NCBI GenBank assembly: GCA_000149265.1 | Contig: CH003098.1 | Location: 1,201,151-1,265,150 of the forward strand | DNA from: Ciona savignyi | Taxonomy: Eukaryota > Chordata > Ascidiacea > Phlebobranchia > Cionidae | Direction of reading: 5' to 3' | DNA: 64,000 bases | In this document: positions 12,287 to 24,800 of the stretch, in pieces | Numbering within the stretch: position 1 is the stretch's first letter | Layout: the number at the start of each line of letters is the position of its first letter | Program-made: the position numbers and the translations under genes | The notes under the pieces: model-generated | Told to the model about the DNA's origin: nothing | What the model saw: the letters and a program-made list of their open reading frames with translations, nothing else | The model's database searches: none

Positions 12287-14329
12287 TTTCCGGAACTCAA
12301 TACCGCTGCCCTTGCCGCCAATATTTAGTCTGATTACGGTGATCAGAGCTCGTTATGCCGTTCTCTTGGCCCCATTTTTGTTTCCCCGCTTCCACTGTGA
12401 ACCTTCTGACAGCCCGCAATACGACTCGGTGTGAAACGCCATTCGCAGCGACGTTCACTGTTAACGCTCTATGAGAATTACCCCGCTAATCATACACAGC
12501 AGTATTCAAAGTGTTACGATGTTTCATCCGTTTTCCCCGCCGCAATATTCGTGAACGTACTACTAACGCTATCCGATCAAAAAAAGTGTCAATACATTTT
12601 TTGTACCAACAAAGTGTGGTCTATCCTGGAACTTGCGTAAGCTTTACAGGATATCTTGTTATTTTACAGATCAGATTCCAAACCTATTATGCTCTTATAA
12701 AACCAAGGGTTTGAATTAATGAAATTCGATCTGGTTATTCTCGCTTGTGTCACACGGATTTGTACTTTGTTAGAATCCTTGCGTTAACGAGAACACACTT
12801 CAATAATTTCCTTACCAAGTATGGGCATGAGGCAATCTGTAGAATTCCCGTGGTTTAACCAACACAGAGTTTTCCCACCCCGGGGTAAACATGAACATCT
12901 TATGTTGCACGTCAGAGCCTACCCGAAATTGCGCTTGACGTAGTTTAAGAGTTCTAATCGTTTTCAAACTTGGACAACAAACATTCCCACATATGCGTAT
13001 AGCATTAAGTATCCGCAATTTTAAACATACAGTGGGTCTGCCACAGTTACTGTGCTAGTATGTTTTGCATAATGGATAAGGGTTAGATGGTTCATTTGTG
13101 TCCTGTCAGATAAGGAAATCCAGACAAAGGGTTTTGTAAAAGGTTGCCGTGTATTAGAAAATCTGTTTTTATGGTATTTTTATTACATAGATCACTCGTG
13201 CTTAGGGTGCGGTTGCCGAATCTATTGTAGTGTGTCGCTTAAGATTGATTTGTTTTATCCATTAGATTTAAACACCGTGAACAAGGTAGCTTAGCTTACA
13301 AAACGACACCACCGACAACTCAACAATCGGTTTCGAACCCACTATCTTTCAACTGACCGTCCAATGTTTTTTCACGTATGAGCTAACCGACGGGGCTAAT
13401 ATTATATAAAAGTGAGATCTGTACTTCCAAGAATCGGTTTTTAAACTTAAACTATGTTGTTAACCACTACTGTCTCACACTGTAACAGGATCAGCAAGTT
13501 CACCGCAGACATAACGATTATCGGAAAATAAATAAAACCTTCAACGCTTATGTAACGTCGCTCCATTACTGCATTTAATATGAAATTCGATGCCACGACA
13601 TTGCAATAAGACATTATTACTATATCTAAATGCCTGCGATGTATACGATAGCATCGCGCTGCACCTGTACAAAGGTTCAACAGGATATAGTTCACAAGAC
13701 GACATTACGAGGATACGTGCAATTTGCGAAAGCCGGAGGTAATTTACAAAGGTCAGCATGTGGTATCAGGGTCGGTAGTGGAAGATAAGCAAGCGTAACG
13801 TAGTGATTTGTGGCAGGGCTATTCACAAAACCTTCCTTAACTTTTCATCTGTTTTTCAGTAGAAATTAAAGTTTCGTTTATTTTGCCCCAGTATGAATTA
13901 TTGGCAAATGAAGCACATCAGGACACAGAACCGTGAAAAGACGGCAAACGAACAGTCGTTAAAACACGGTAAAGAATAGAGATATAAAAACTAGGCAAAA
14001 ATAATACTGTTAAAACAAAACAAAAATTAGGACGATATAAATCCATGAAGAGGAGTGTTTAATGCTTCTTAACAGAAACACACTACGTAAATCAATGCTC
14101 AGTGGTCAATATAAATATAGTCCGCGTGAAGTAGTGAATACACAGAGATAACTGCAAATTATTCAATACAAAGGTAGTAATGTACAAAAACAGAAACCAA
14201 GTTATTAAACGTATGGGTGTTACTTCAATGACGTCCGTCTCGGGCGTTATAGATGGATGTGTCAACTGTATGAATGAATGTGTCAAAAGAAAACGTTATG
14301 GATGGATGTGTCTACTGTTTCATGCTGCT

Positions 14330-14445
14330 GGGTGGACAAGGTGGACATAAGGTGTATTACTGTGCTCGATTTTGGGCATGAGTTGTATTCCTGTGCTTGA
14401 CTACAGGCATGAGGTGTAGTACTATGTTCGACTTTAGGCGTAAGA
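14330..14445. repeat. Short tandem repeat, unit about 42 bp, three copies
   Basis: Three degenerate units each read roughly 'catgaggtgtattactgtg.tcgactttaggcatga'. The 'ggcatgag.tgta' and 'gttcgactt/gctcgattt' parts line up at a spacing of about 42 bases. Non-coding. Confidence 0.5.
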
Positions 14446-14639
14446 GAAATTGAAGTATATTGACGGATTTATGCATAACTGTGTTTTTCTACTGACATTA
14501 CGACGGTCAAGTTGCCGAAACTGTAACGGAGCGTTGTGCTTGATACAAAGTTTGAATGGGATTTTTATACAACTTACCAAAATCTACTGAGTTGTGAAAA
14601 CCTATAAAAAAGCTTTGGCAAAGAATTCACGCGACAAGC

Positions 14640-14708
14640 AAGTGACTGGTTTTGAACTAGCATATCCCCGCTGGCGATTGCATGCTTGACCACACACGCG
14701 GACTCACA
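14640..14708 (-). repeat. tRNA-like SINE head
   Basis: On the minus strand this reads GTGTGTGGTCAAGCATGCAA (box A region) and, about 35 bases on, GCTAGTTCAAAACCAG (box B-like). The box spacing fits a tRNA but the arms do not pair well, so it is a tRNA-derived repeat rather than a working tRNA gene. Confidence 0.4.
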
Positions 14709-14904
14709 TTATTTAATAATAAACCTTATGGCTCGACTTAGAATTAAGGCCGGGTTAAGCAAAGGATAATCTTTAAGGTTGTGATTAAAGTTAGAGACCC
14801 AAAAATTAGGCTTCGAGACCCCAGTTTGGTTTAGTTTATTTTTTTAATTTATGCTGACATCCCAGACCCAATTTTTGTTTCAGTGGTGGCCGAAACGCTC
14901 TGCT

Positions 14905-15100
14905 GTAAGTTAAGGGCAACACTAAATGGAGGAAAATGGGGAAAAAAGAAAAACTACTTACTAAAACTAAGGAAACTAATTCTCTGCCAGACCCATACAC
15001 GAAAATTAATCATAGAACTAGCTTAAACTTTAACTTCAGCCCTGATACTAACCTTATAGTCATAATCTTGATTTTAGTGTGCAGTTTTCTTCCTTTTTTA
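14905..15100. repeat. Dispersed repeat, copy 2 (TAACCCTAA-like)
   Basis: It shares with 39895-40035 the start gggcaacactaaa, an A-rich stretch and ggaaactaatt, and with 5858-6060 the ttttagtgtgca.ttttcttc end. The body is degenerate 'ctttaact..agccctgatactaacctt' sequence. See copy 1. Confidence 0.45.
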
Positions 15101-15224
15101 TTGATCCAAACTCAATTACAACACTTGACCAGTCACAATGCGAGGCACAATTTCCCGATGACCTACTTACACATTTTATGAGCTTTACTGTTACGTCCGT
15201 GTGTTCCTTAACACCATTTTTTGT

Positions 15225-15480
15225 TCGACCGGTTAGTCTGGTGGTCAACCGTTGTAGATTTGAAACTGTTCGCTAGCTATTCGGTTATGTTCTTATGCAA
15301 GGCAATAAACGGAAATTTCCTGAACCCAGCGGATTAATAAGTTTTACCAAATTGAAGGAATGTGTGAATCATACACAACACATTGTAATTGCTCTGGTAA
15401 CCCTACGGTGGGCGCGAGCTGCTCATGTGTTAACACCCTTGGTTTTCCAATTCACGGAGCTGAACATAATTATCCCATCC
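15225..15480 (+). repeat. tRNA-derived SINE, main family
   Basis: The copy has the family order: box B-like AGATTTGAAACTG, then CGCTAGCTATTCGGTT, the GCAAGGCAATAAACGG block, GAACCCAGCGGATTAAT, a 'caacacattgtaattgctc' block and a tail ending ATTATCCCATCC. The family is present at least ten times in this window and is most dense in the introns right of 22 kb. Ciona composite SINEs of this type are known; equating this copy with a named family is inference. Confidence 0.7.
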
Positions 15481-16642
15481 TAAAACCATAAAGTTTTATA
15501 TCGACTGATGTCCGGTTTACTCCATTAGATTTTGTAATTTAAAATATGTGCCCTTTCAGATAACGTATTTTAAGCATTTAAATGACATTTTCTTCGTGCG
15601 TTTATTATGATATTATGACGGCGAACCGCAAACTATAAAAGGATTAGCAGCGCCCTTCGGCACGATGTACTTGAGTTATCCGCAAATAAATTCTTCAATG
15701 TGTATTTCTCCGCCGCCCATAAACTAAAACAGACTAAAATGGCCCACGAACTGGAAGCGATGTGGATTAATGGCTTTTTTAATCTTGACTTGTCACTTTT
15801 TTCAGTGAAAATAGTTTCGCCGCTTTCTTTTGATTGAATTTCCCAAGTTAGTTTTGAGTCGTGGTTGCGTGGGCGAACGATTTTCGCGATCAACTCTTAC
15901 GCAGAAACTAGAACGAACAGTCGCGGAACCAGTTGTGTCAAGTTAAAAACTAGGCCCCGGAAAATTAAATATTCTTTTATTTGCCGAGTGGTTCGCACGC
16001 CTAATTCACGGACAGTATGTTAATTGAAAAAAAATAAAGTAAGCCCTTCATGAGTTTAAAAATTTGTCCTGTAAAAAGTACAACGCGATCTTAACTAAAA
16101 TTAATGTGTGCTTTGTATTTAATTTTACTCAATTAAGATTTTAATTTATGGCCGGCACAGGCGAGAACGCAAAATATAATTAATCATGCACGATGTAAAT
16201 ATTAAGTTTGACTGATAAGATGTTGCGCAAGATAGCATTTTTGGAACAAAATCCACAAAAAATACCTGAACCGGATTTGCGGTGCTTATACATAACTTTC
16301 ACCAAGCCGAAATGTATGCACAAGTTGTTTTTGCCGGGCCTGGTTCCAACATCGTGTCATCAGGTCGTTTTTACATGTCATATTGTTGATGAATCGGCCG
16401 CGCTAACCATTCGGCTATCGTCGTACGCGGTTATGCTTCCCTTCGAAAGGTCAATCTGGCAGATCACAATGATATTACACACTTAGAAACCGCTGAACTC
16501 GCAAACAACATTTTGAGAACACGGAAATTTACAAAGTTTACAAAAATACCGAGTGAGAAACTTACACGGTTATTAGTGGTCGATGACTTATGGGCTTTAG
16601 TAACGTACAACCAATCTAATTGATCTCGTAGCGCGGCCGGAT

Positions 16643-16931
16643 CTGACGAGTAGTACCCCTTAGTCATGGTGTTTGAGTGTTAAGTCATGGTGTTTATGTG
16701 CTTTCTGAGCAACGTTGGTGGTGATGCCCCAATGTTGGTATGGTTAAGCGCAGCATGTGCTAATCTTTCCGGGTTTTGTTTAGCCGTGCAGTTTTGTAAT
16801 ATAGGAGCAGAGCTTTGTAAAAAAAAGTGTTAATTGTACATTTCCTAGTAATTTTTTGTTGGGAAAAGTTTCGAGTTTACGAAGGGGTACCAGCTTAAAA
16901 CTGTTAAGCAAAATTTTGAAGGTATTTATGT
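16643..16931 (+). repeat. Dispersed 290-bp repeat, copy 1
   Basis: This segment aligns along its length with 50868-51143. Shared blocks in the same order are gtgatgccccaatgtt / gtgattccccaatgtt, gcagcatgtgcta, gttttgtaat, gcttttgtaaaa-like and acgaaggggta. No terminal repeat or coding potential was found, so the element class is unknown. Confidence 0.65.
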
Positions 16932-18359
16932 TTACGTTAAGCCCATTTCTAAACAAAGCCGCAATACGTAACTTAAACAAATGATTTTGGAATGAAAATG
17001 AACGATTTTGTGAAGCTGGTCCAAGGTTACTGCGGTGCAGAAATCGAACTTTTTTGAACTTCGAGCTTATTTTGTATCGATATTTTTGGTCGCACCGCTA
17101 TAACAAGGATAAGTACTTTCCCACGGCGATAAGGATACAGGTCGCACCGACCGATACGCTTTGAAAATTAACTTTCGGGCCACAGGTTATAAACATTACC
17201 CCGACTTTAATATCACCGTAGTTTGTAAACACGACCGGATTATGACAGTTTGCGAGATGAATCTATTTAGTATTCTACGCTTAATCGCAGGTGTTGACAT
17301 TTGATGCCACTCCTGGCGTTTTACACCGAGCAAGAACTGCCCTTGTGCTTCCACAAATATGACATAATATGTAGATTATTTCCCACGCAAAAGTTAATAT
17401 TTGACCTCTTTAGGGTCGTTCTTTTATGGCCTAAATTTCTTGCCCCAGCTTTACATGCTAATGTATTGTACTCGTGGTGATTAAGGTATGGTATACGCAT
17501 TGGGCTCTATAGCCGAAACGCTGAGGGAAAGGCATCCGCTAGAGTCGCAGTGGTGTTAGAAATTGGAGAAAAAGTAATCAAATTTTGGGCTAATTTTGAA
17601 CACATATTGGAAACGTCACAAAAAAGAGCTTTTAAAGTACAAATTTGAATTTGGAGACATCGCTTTAGGCACTCTGCAACACGACAGTTCCAAAATGCAA
17701 TGTCTCTCGTTTCCAGCACACTGCAATAACCCTGTTTAACACGACCTTGTACATATAGTGTTTTTTCACGCCAAATATTTTTTAAATTCTCTGCGTTTTT
17801 CACCCGTCAATAAGCATGAAACCGTAACATATGCTAGGCGCTAGAAGTACCCGACTATGGCCCGCGGATTGGTAAAGTTTTTTTGTGGCGTAAGATTGTT
17901 TTCACAATCAAGAATAAACAATAAACATCGCACTAGGGTTTAAAAAGTTATTGCGGGGTTGACATCACCTTCACAATAGGTCCTTTTAAATCTCTGTAAG
18001 TCTGTAAGATGATGGGGATTTATGAGGTAAACGTATAGCTTATAGTCAATTTTATATCTCTGACGATAAACTTAGTAATTAATGCTACAGAATTGAGGTA
18101 TAATAGGATTGAATCTTTACTGATCAATCTTTCCGCTATAAATAAAATAAAGTAAACAGTTTGCAAGCCTCATTAAGTAACGAAGGATGTAGTAATCCAT
18201 TACAAACTAAAAGGATCACAACGGCTTATATAATCATTTATGTTTTAACGGCGGATAAGAGAACGTAAGTCAATTGTTTAGTTTTATATAACTGCTTGCC
18301 AAGCTGGATAAAAAAACCATTAGGCTAAGGGTTGCTGGGTCGTTAATCGCCCCCGGCCC

Positions 18360-18920
18360 TGTTTTCGCCCAATTATATTTTGATCGGGCTGAGGTTCGAA
18401 CCAATGATGGGCTCGTCCCTTAGACCAGGAGTCGGCAAGCTTTTGCACATGAAGAGCCATTTTAACCTATATGCCACACAAAAAAATCACTGGGAGTCGC
18501 AAAACTATAATAGTAATTTCGCAATAAAAGGGAAACAACACTGTGTGAGATAAAGAGGCGAGTGTTCTGTTTGTTTCACTTATGTACTATTAAACTCATT
18601 AAGCGCCCGCTACTCATATAGCAAGAAAAATAATAAGAGTCGGAAGACGCACCACAAGAAAGTAAAGAGCCGCAGGTTGCCGCCCCCTGCCTTGAACCTT
18701 TTTGATTATTTATTCTTTAGCGGCAAGCTTCGACACTTAAAGGGCTCGTCATGACCAAGATCGTTTTTGTATAGAATTGTATCGGTAGCGTTAATCATTC
18801 GGCCACTATTTTTTTTACTCGGCTATGATTTGAATCCATAATTGGCTAGTCACCACGACCGTTTTATATTGAAATAGGTATATGTTTCGGTCGCGTTAAC
18901 CATTTAGCCAGACGAACCAT
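18360..18920 (-). repeat. Cluster of second-family SINEs in tandem
   Basis: Three reverse-oriented copies of the second tRNA-derived family lie side by side. The first is cut near 18417 by the hAT MITE. The second ends at about 18805 with a cattcggccac head, and the third spans about 18811-18920 with a ccatttagccag head. Each carries a minus-strand 'GGCCGAATGGTTAACG' type box A; box B-like GTTCGAAAC/GATTCAAATC survives in the first and third. Confidence 0.55.
18426..18689. mobile_element. hAT MITE, 264 bp
   Basis: The 5' end is CAGGAGTCGGCAAGC; the reverse complement of the 3' end is CAGGGGGCGGCAACC, an imperfect terminal inverted repeat (12 of 15). Flanking 8-mers CCTTAGAC (18418-18425) and CCTTGAAC (18690-18697) match at 6 of 8 positions, consistent with an aged hAT target duplication. 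The CAGGGGTCGGCAA end is a classic hAT terminus. It has no coding capacity and lies within a SINE cluster. Confidence 0.8.
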
Positions 18921-20519
18921 TGACAATTCGGTTTACTCATACGTGACGCGTAGCATGAGCCGAGAGGTTGTTGATTCGAAACCATCCAGTGGTTTGGTCT
19001 TTTTGTTTTTTGGGTTTTTTTTTTGCAAGGCACGTGGCGGAATGTTGCCTGAACTTATAGTGGTTTATTGGGTAAACAAAAACTGAAGCAATACATCTTC
19101 GTCGTATTTCATACGGGAGGCACGAGGTAATACTTTTGGCGATTATATAACACGATGTACGTTATATAATTGTCCCTTTAGTTTTCCTGGGAAATATAAA
19201 CGAACAAACTTTGTCAACCATTAACAACAATCCGCAGAATTACGAATTGTAAAATAAAAATATGGTTAAACTAGTAGGCTCTGCCGAACGAACGAAGGTG
19301 ATTACATTTATGTCAATTTTGCATGGATATTTAAAAGTGTTCACAGTTGGTGGAACTAATGTACATGAGTCTCCGACAATAATGCTTTCTGTGTTGTTAA
19401 AAGAATAATTTTCGTCGAAAGAGTAAATTTTCGTGACCTTTACTCCACTAATGTAAGTGGCTATGTGGACATATTTTAACCCGACATAACAAAGTAAATA
19501 TGTATGAAGTGAAAATATTGGCAACGTTTCAGAATTACAGCAAACGAGCGACAATGGTTACGTTTAAAAAAACTTTTTACCAGGATAGCCAAACGCCTCA
19601 AGAAATTGAAGAACACCTCTCAGATAATGCGGCTATGTAGGCTGAACGAGGTGCCGACCACACACGAACAGACTACGCTATGCTGTGCCAGCATAGGTTA
19701 TAGGCCGACGTTAACCAACAAACATATTTCCTGAAGAATTGGACTTTGGTCATTAAAACTAGCTCTTTAATTGATCATGAAGGAGCGAGCCTTTTAAGGT
19801 CAAAATCCCATATTTGTAATTTATTCTTTAGTATACTGCATGGATTTACGTAAACAAAAAAACACGATTTAAGTAAAATACGAATTGGTCCAAAACGCAT
19901 TCTAATTAAAAGAGAATATGACAAAACTTTATTTTAACAAAAAATAATATACAAAAATACTAAAACTTTCGGAATAATAGTAATGCAAAGCATTTAGTTC
20001 ATTTTGAAGTTCTTGGTGACTCTTTGGAGACATCTGTCGGTAGGAAGATTGGTAGGCTTTGGGCGGAAATGAAATCGAAACCCACCCAACGCTAGCGAGT
20101 TAAAAAATAAAAACCAATGCATTACAATTAAATAAATCAATTGACAAGAGCGTCGGCCATCTGCTTGCAGCCGAACAAGTGTGACAATTACCCGTGTGAT
20201 AAACGCCTTGTGCGTTTTTCTATCACCGAATAAACACGACTATTTCACTATCCAATCCACACTGTCCATATCAGAGTTTCGAAGATTCACAAACTCGCTT
20301 TGACACTAAAGCAATAACTGCAATGATTAATATATTTCTGCCAGTTGTAGTTTATTTTTTTTTCTTGAATGCTAAGGTTAAAATTTTTAGTAAAATTTTT
20401 GGAATATTTCTTTTTCCACGGTGATCCACACTTTCCTGCAAGACTTTACGATATAAACATAATTTTTTGGTTTAATTTATTTTTTTTATATCGACCCATA
20501 AATATACCTAAGGTATATA

Positions 20520-20645
20520 TATTTGATTGGATTATAGACGTTTTAACGACTGTCGTTTTGCCGAATTTTTCCGTTTTTTAATTTTTCATCCAACGTCCTG
20601 CTTCGTGTTTCATCGTGGAACCAAAAAAATCAACTAAACTTATCT
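20520..20645 (+). repeat. Dispersed 3'-module repeat, copy 1
   Basis: A segment of about 120 bp with the ordered motifs cgttttaacgact, gtcgttttgccg, a T-rich stretch with tttttcat, cctgcttcgtgtt and aaccaaaaaaa. The same module recurs at 29410-29530 and 43865-43995. The order and spacing suggest the shared 3' end of a retroelement family; no coding part remains. Confidence 0.5.
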
Positions 20646-21138
20646 TTGCCAAAATTGTTATTTTACCCTACCAGAAAAATGGTCCTTAAAGCATATCGTT
20701 AATCAAACAAAGGTAGGCCTATAGCTGGACGTTACCGGGAAACCTAATTGTTAATCAAAATTTTGGTTAACGCAAAACGATTACAGCATAGCCTAAAAAA
20801 CGTGTGCGGTTTTTTTAACGCTAATAGTGACTTTTTTATTCGTAAAGTTTTCTGCAACTAAAAAATACGATTTCCGAACAGAAGCACAATAAACACTGAA
20901 CAACAAATCATTCATTCTACCACCATTAGGATAAAAATCAAAGCACTGTTTCTAAATATATCAACGTACATACTTAAAATATTAAATGATTATTCTGTAA
21001 ATTAAAATCAAAGGTATTATTAGTGTTGAAATCAAACGTAACCACCATACGTGTTATAAATGCAACGAGCAATTTAGCACTATTGGTTGTTGGTGAGCAT
21101 GGTTTTGTCGTTTATATCCTGGAGGGTGGGAAAATCCA

Positions 21139-21320
21139 TATTAATAATTTATCGACGGGGAAAACCCATGTTAAATTTATCCACAGTTATTTTTGAATAA
21201 ATTATAAGGGAAATCCACATAAAAGGATTTATCCACGGTTATCGTCGGATAACTTGTAAGAGAAATTCACAATATGATTTTTTTTATAGTTATCGTAGAC
21301 TAATTCGCAGGGGAATTTTC
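21139..21320. repeat. Short tandem array, probable donor of a later insertion
   Basis: About three degenerate units, 55-60 bp each, contain 'aatttatccac.gttat' and 'ggg(a)aaatccaca'. Its first 114 bases (21139-21252) reappear at 22894-23007 with about five differences. Confidence 0.6.
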
Positions 21321-21856
21321 ATGCAGAACTCAAAACAATTTTTGTAAGATAAATGGTGCTTACAGACCATTGAAAAAACTACAGTGTGCTACAATCACCG
21401 TATAATACTGTTGCACAAATAAAATTGATCCGTGTTAGCGCAATAATATACAGTGGGTGGGTATTTGTCCGACTTCGCATATAATGTTAAAATTTATGAG
21501 AATACAAATGAAATAACGAGTACATAATACAGTCAATTCATCAAAAGACATTATAAGGGAAAGATAATATCAAACAGCACAATATTGAAATAAAGATTAT
21601 ACCAGCGACCATAGTTTCGTTATTTCGATTCTGTATAATAAGTAAATTGAATTTGAAGCACAAATTTAAAAAATATATTTTAAGAACGGCATTTCAGACT
21701 GATAACATAAGTTTACATTCCAAACGTCTCAATATGTAATTATAATTCAAGCTTAATATTAGACCATTTTACAACTACCAATTTATGTCATCTTGCAAAT
21801 CTCAAACTTATCACAATTTTGGGGCGATATATTTGTAAATAATTTTTCTTGCAAAT

Positions 21857-24800
21857 CTATTTCTTGATGACGGATCCAGTTTTGATGAATCTTGTAAACA
21901 TATCATAAGCTCTCATTGGTTGGAAGGATGGCACCTCATGACCAGCATTCCTTACAGTGGCGTATGTTAAACCGTCGTACACCTCCGTGTAACCTCCCAC
22001 CTGCAATCAATTAGTTGGTTAAATGGGTTTATGGGGAACACGTTTGTCTTGTTGGCTGAATGGTCACGATAAAAGTATTAAATATTTGGGGATCGTATTG
22101 CGACCAGGTTTGTCTTGTGCATGACATTTTTATGTTTCAATAACCCAGTGGATTAACGGATTAAACAAAAAATAAAACAAAATTTTCAACGGCTTACAAA
22201 AGCTTTAGTAATCTGCCTTTGTTATGTTGTAACTTTGTACTATAATTCCCATCAGTCCCATGTGATCCCAACGTCTCAGGATAACAATATTCTATCCATG
22301 AGGGTAAAAAGTGCATAACAAATGGTGGCTTGAATGCCAAACAACTGCCTGCAGACCGCCTATGATCTTACAGGTTAAATATCTGAGCAAAGAAAATGTA
22401 GATTTTTTTGTGTTTTTAGTTTGTTTTGGGCGTAAGTGGGTTAATTGCAAATGCTTTTAGGCAATTAGAAGTTGTTTGACTCTATGTACAAACATACCAT
22501 TAGGTTAAGTTTCAAAAACAATAAAAATCGATATTTTGCAAATACCACAACCAAATAATTATCATTCAACCGTAACTACCCAAACACTGCGCCACCAAAG
22601 AATATTGACTTTTTCAGTGACTTTTTCCCGTGAAGTCTACATTCTTGAGCTGGTGTGTCATGCTTTTGCTTTTTCGATAATAGTTTAGTTTATACATATT
22701 TGTTCCTAAGAATGCAACTTTCAAAAAGGATAATTTTACAAATTAAAAAAGAAAACATAATAAAGGTAATAGGACATTTATTTTAGTATGTTGCAATTAC
22801 ATCATACGAAAAAAAGGAAATGAAAAAAAATAGACACCTCATTAAACTAAAATAAACATTTACTAATTGTTCTTTGAATTTCTTTATTGTGCATATTAAT
22901 AATTTATCGACGGGGAAAATCTTTGTTAAATTTATCCACAGTTATTTTTAAATAAATTATAAGGGAAATCCACATTAAAGGATTTATCCACGGTTATCGT
23001 CGGATAACATTAAACTAAAATAAACATTTACTAATTGTTCTTTGAATTTCTTTATTGTGCAACAAACATAGCATAGTCTGAACAATTTAGCTTGGTGTGT
23101 TGCCGAAAGGTTGCAGGTTCGAAACTGGTCACCAGCTATTCGGTTGTGTCCTTGGGCAAGGCACTTAACGGACATTTCCTAACCCAATGGAATATTGGGT
23201 TCCACCAAATTAAAGGAACGTCTAAATCCTATATCCCATAGGATATTCATGTTTTACCCCATAATGGGAAATTGAAAGGAGCGATACCACAAAGGCAACC
23301 GTCAGATTACCTCACACCATCGGGAAACAGAGCTATTAAAGTGTGTTGTGTATAATTGAGAAGCACTTTGAGAAGTTCAGTTCAAGTACAACATATCATT
23401 CTACTTGGTTTAAGCGATGTCTGCTAAGTGGCTTTTCAAAAACATAAATGTCTTTATGACAACCAGTTTTATACCAACCACAATGTTTTGGCTTAAAGGC
23501 CACTTTCTAACCCACCAAGCTATTTGGCCGGACATATAGTAAACTCAGTTTTAAACTACCTGTCCATCGGAATCTGTCCAATATCTCCACTTTGAGGTAA
23601 TCGGTAAGTTGAGCTCATTAATGCATCTACGGGTTGCTGGTTAAAAAAGTTGTGTTTAATATAGAGTTGAGATAAAATGCGTCGAAATAGAGTTGATTAA
23701 GTTTATAATTATGATTGTAAATATTATTACATTTTAGAAAGTTATGTAAGTCTTGTTTGGTAAAACAGTTTTCTTTATTTGGACTATATTTGTATAAACT
23801 TCTTAAATAAAAATAAATTCTAATAAAATAATCTCAATCAAAGGTATACATACCTGTGGCTGGTACAACTGAATCTACATCTCCGGAGTAGACCAGAACT
23901 TTAAGTCCGTGATGAAGAATAGAATTGGTATATATTGGCAGCATACTTTGGGCCACATCTGCTTTCGAATATGCGATATTGATCTCCATATTGCAGTCTT
24001 CCCATGAGGTGGAATCAGCATGAATGGCTTTCTAGAAATTAATACTTAAGAGTTTAAGTTTGCCATTTGTAGAAGAATTAGCCTTGGTTTAGTGCACCAC
24101 CTTTCAGCCGAAGGGTTGAAGGTTTGAAACTGGTCGCTAGCTAGTCTCGTAAGTCCTTGGGCAAGGCACTTAGCGGACATTGCCTGCACCTACTGAAATG
24201 ATAGCTTTTACCAACTCATAATCATACATCAATAGCCTACATAATCAGACGATGGCCACGGGGTAATCTGACAATTGACAACAGTCCTTGCGTTTTTTCC
24301 AATATCGGGGATAAACATGAATATCCTATCCTATTGTCCGGGTTCATTCACTCATTAAATTGTAACTTAACAAGAATTTTTTTAACCCCTTGGCTCTCAT
24401 GAACCTACAGTTTCAACAAAACTCTAAATCTCAAAAAATCTTTTACTCACCTGCACAAGGGGATCGTTAAGATATTTGCTTGTGTAGCTATCCTGGCATG
24501 GGTAGTACGGGGAGCCCAGCTTGCCTTTGGATTCAATATAACCCTGAATATTGATCAACCTCTGACGAGCGAACGTGGACCCAGGAAGTTGGGATGAAGC
24601 TAACATTGTCATCAGCGCGATTGCGTCTTTCGAACTTTTTCCTTGCAGACACACATCCACATAGATATCATAAGGGTTGATGGTCCCCATTTCTGTGGCC
24701 GAGTCTTCAGAGTATTTATTGCACTTTGCTTGGTCGAATATCTCCCCACCACCTGAAGGGAAGCTGTAGTTGCAATACATCTTGATGCCTTGGTAGGTTT

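Larger units (their letters stand above)
12287..21856. other. Gene desert with repeats
   Basis: About 9.6 kb without a supported coding region; open frames stay below about 105 codons and show no domain or composition bias. It contains several tRNA-like SINE remnants, a hAT MITE at 18426-18689, a 42-bp tandem repeat at 14330-14445, a dispersed 290-bp repeat at 16643-16931 and a short repeat array at 21139-21320. It may hold regulatory DNA for either neighbour, but nothing specific can be pointed to. Confidence 0.55.

Noticed and set aside
17507..17803. 98-codon minus-strand frame in the gene desert
   Set aside because: No homology recognised, no neighbouring exon in phase, composition like the surrounding AT-rich DNA.
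23560..23626. Acceptor at cccgtag for SCP-A exon 5
   Set aside because: It would shift the frame; the upstream accag acceptor (exon starting 23636) keeps the frame and restores the TRRC...YWTDSDGQ match to the paralogues.
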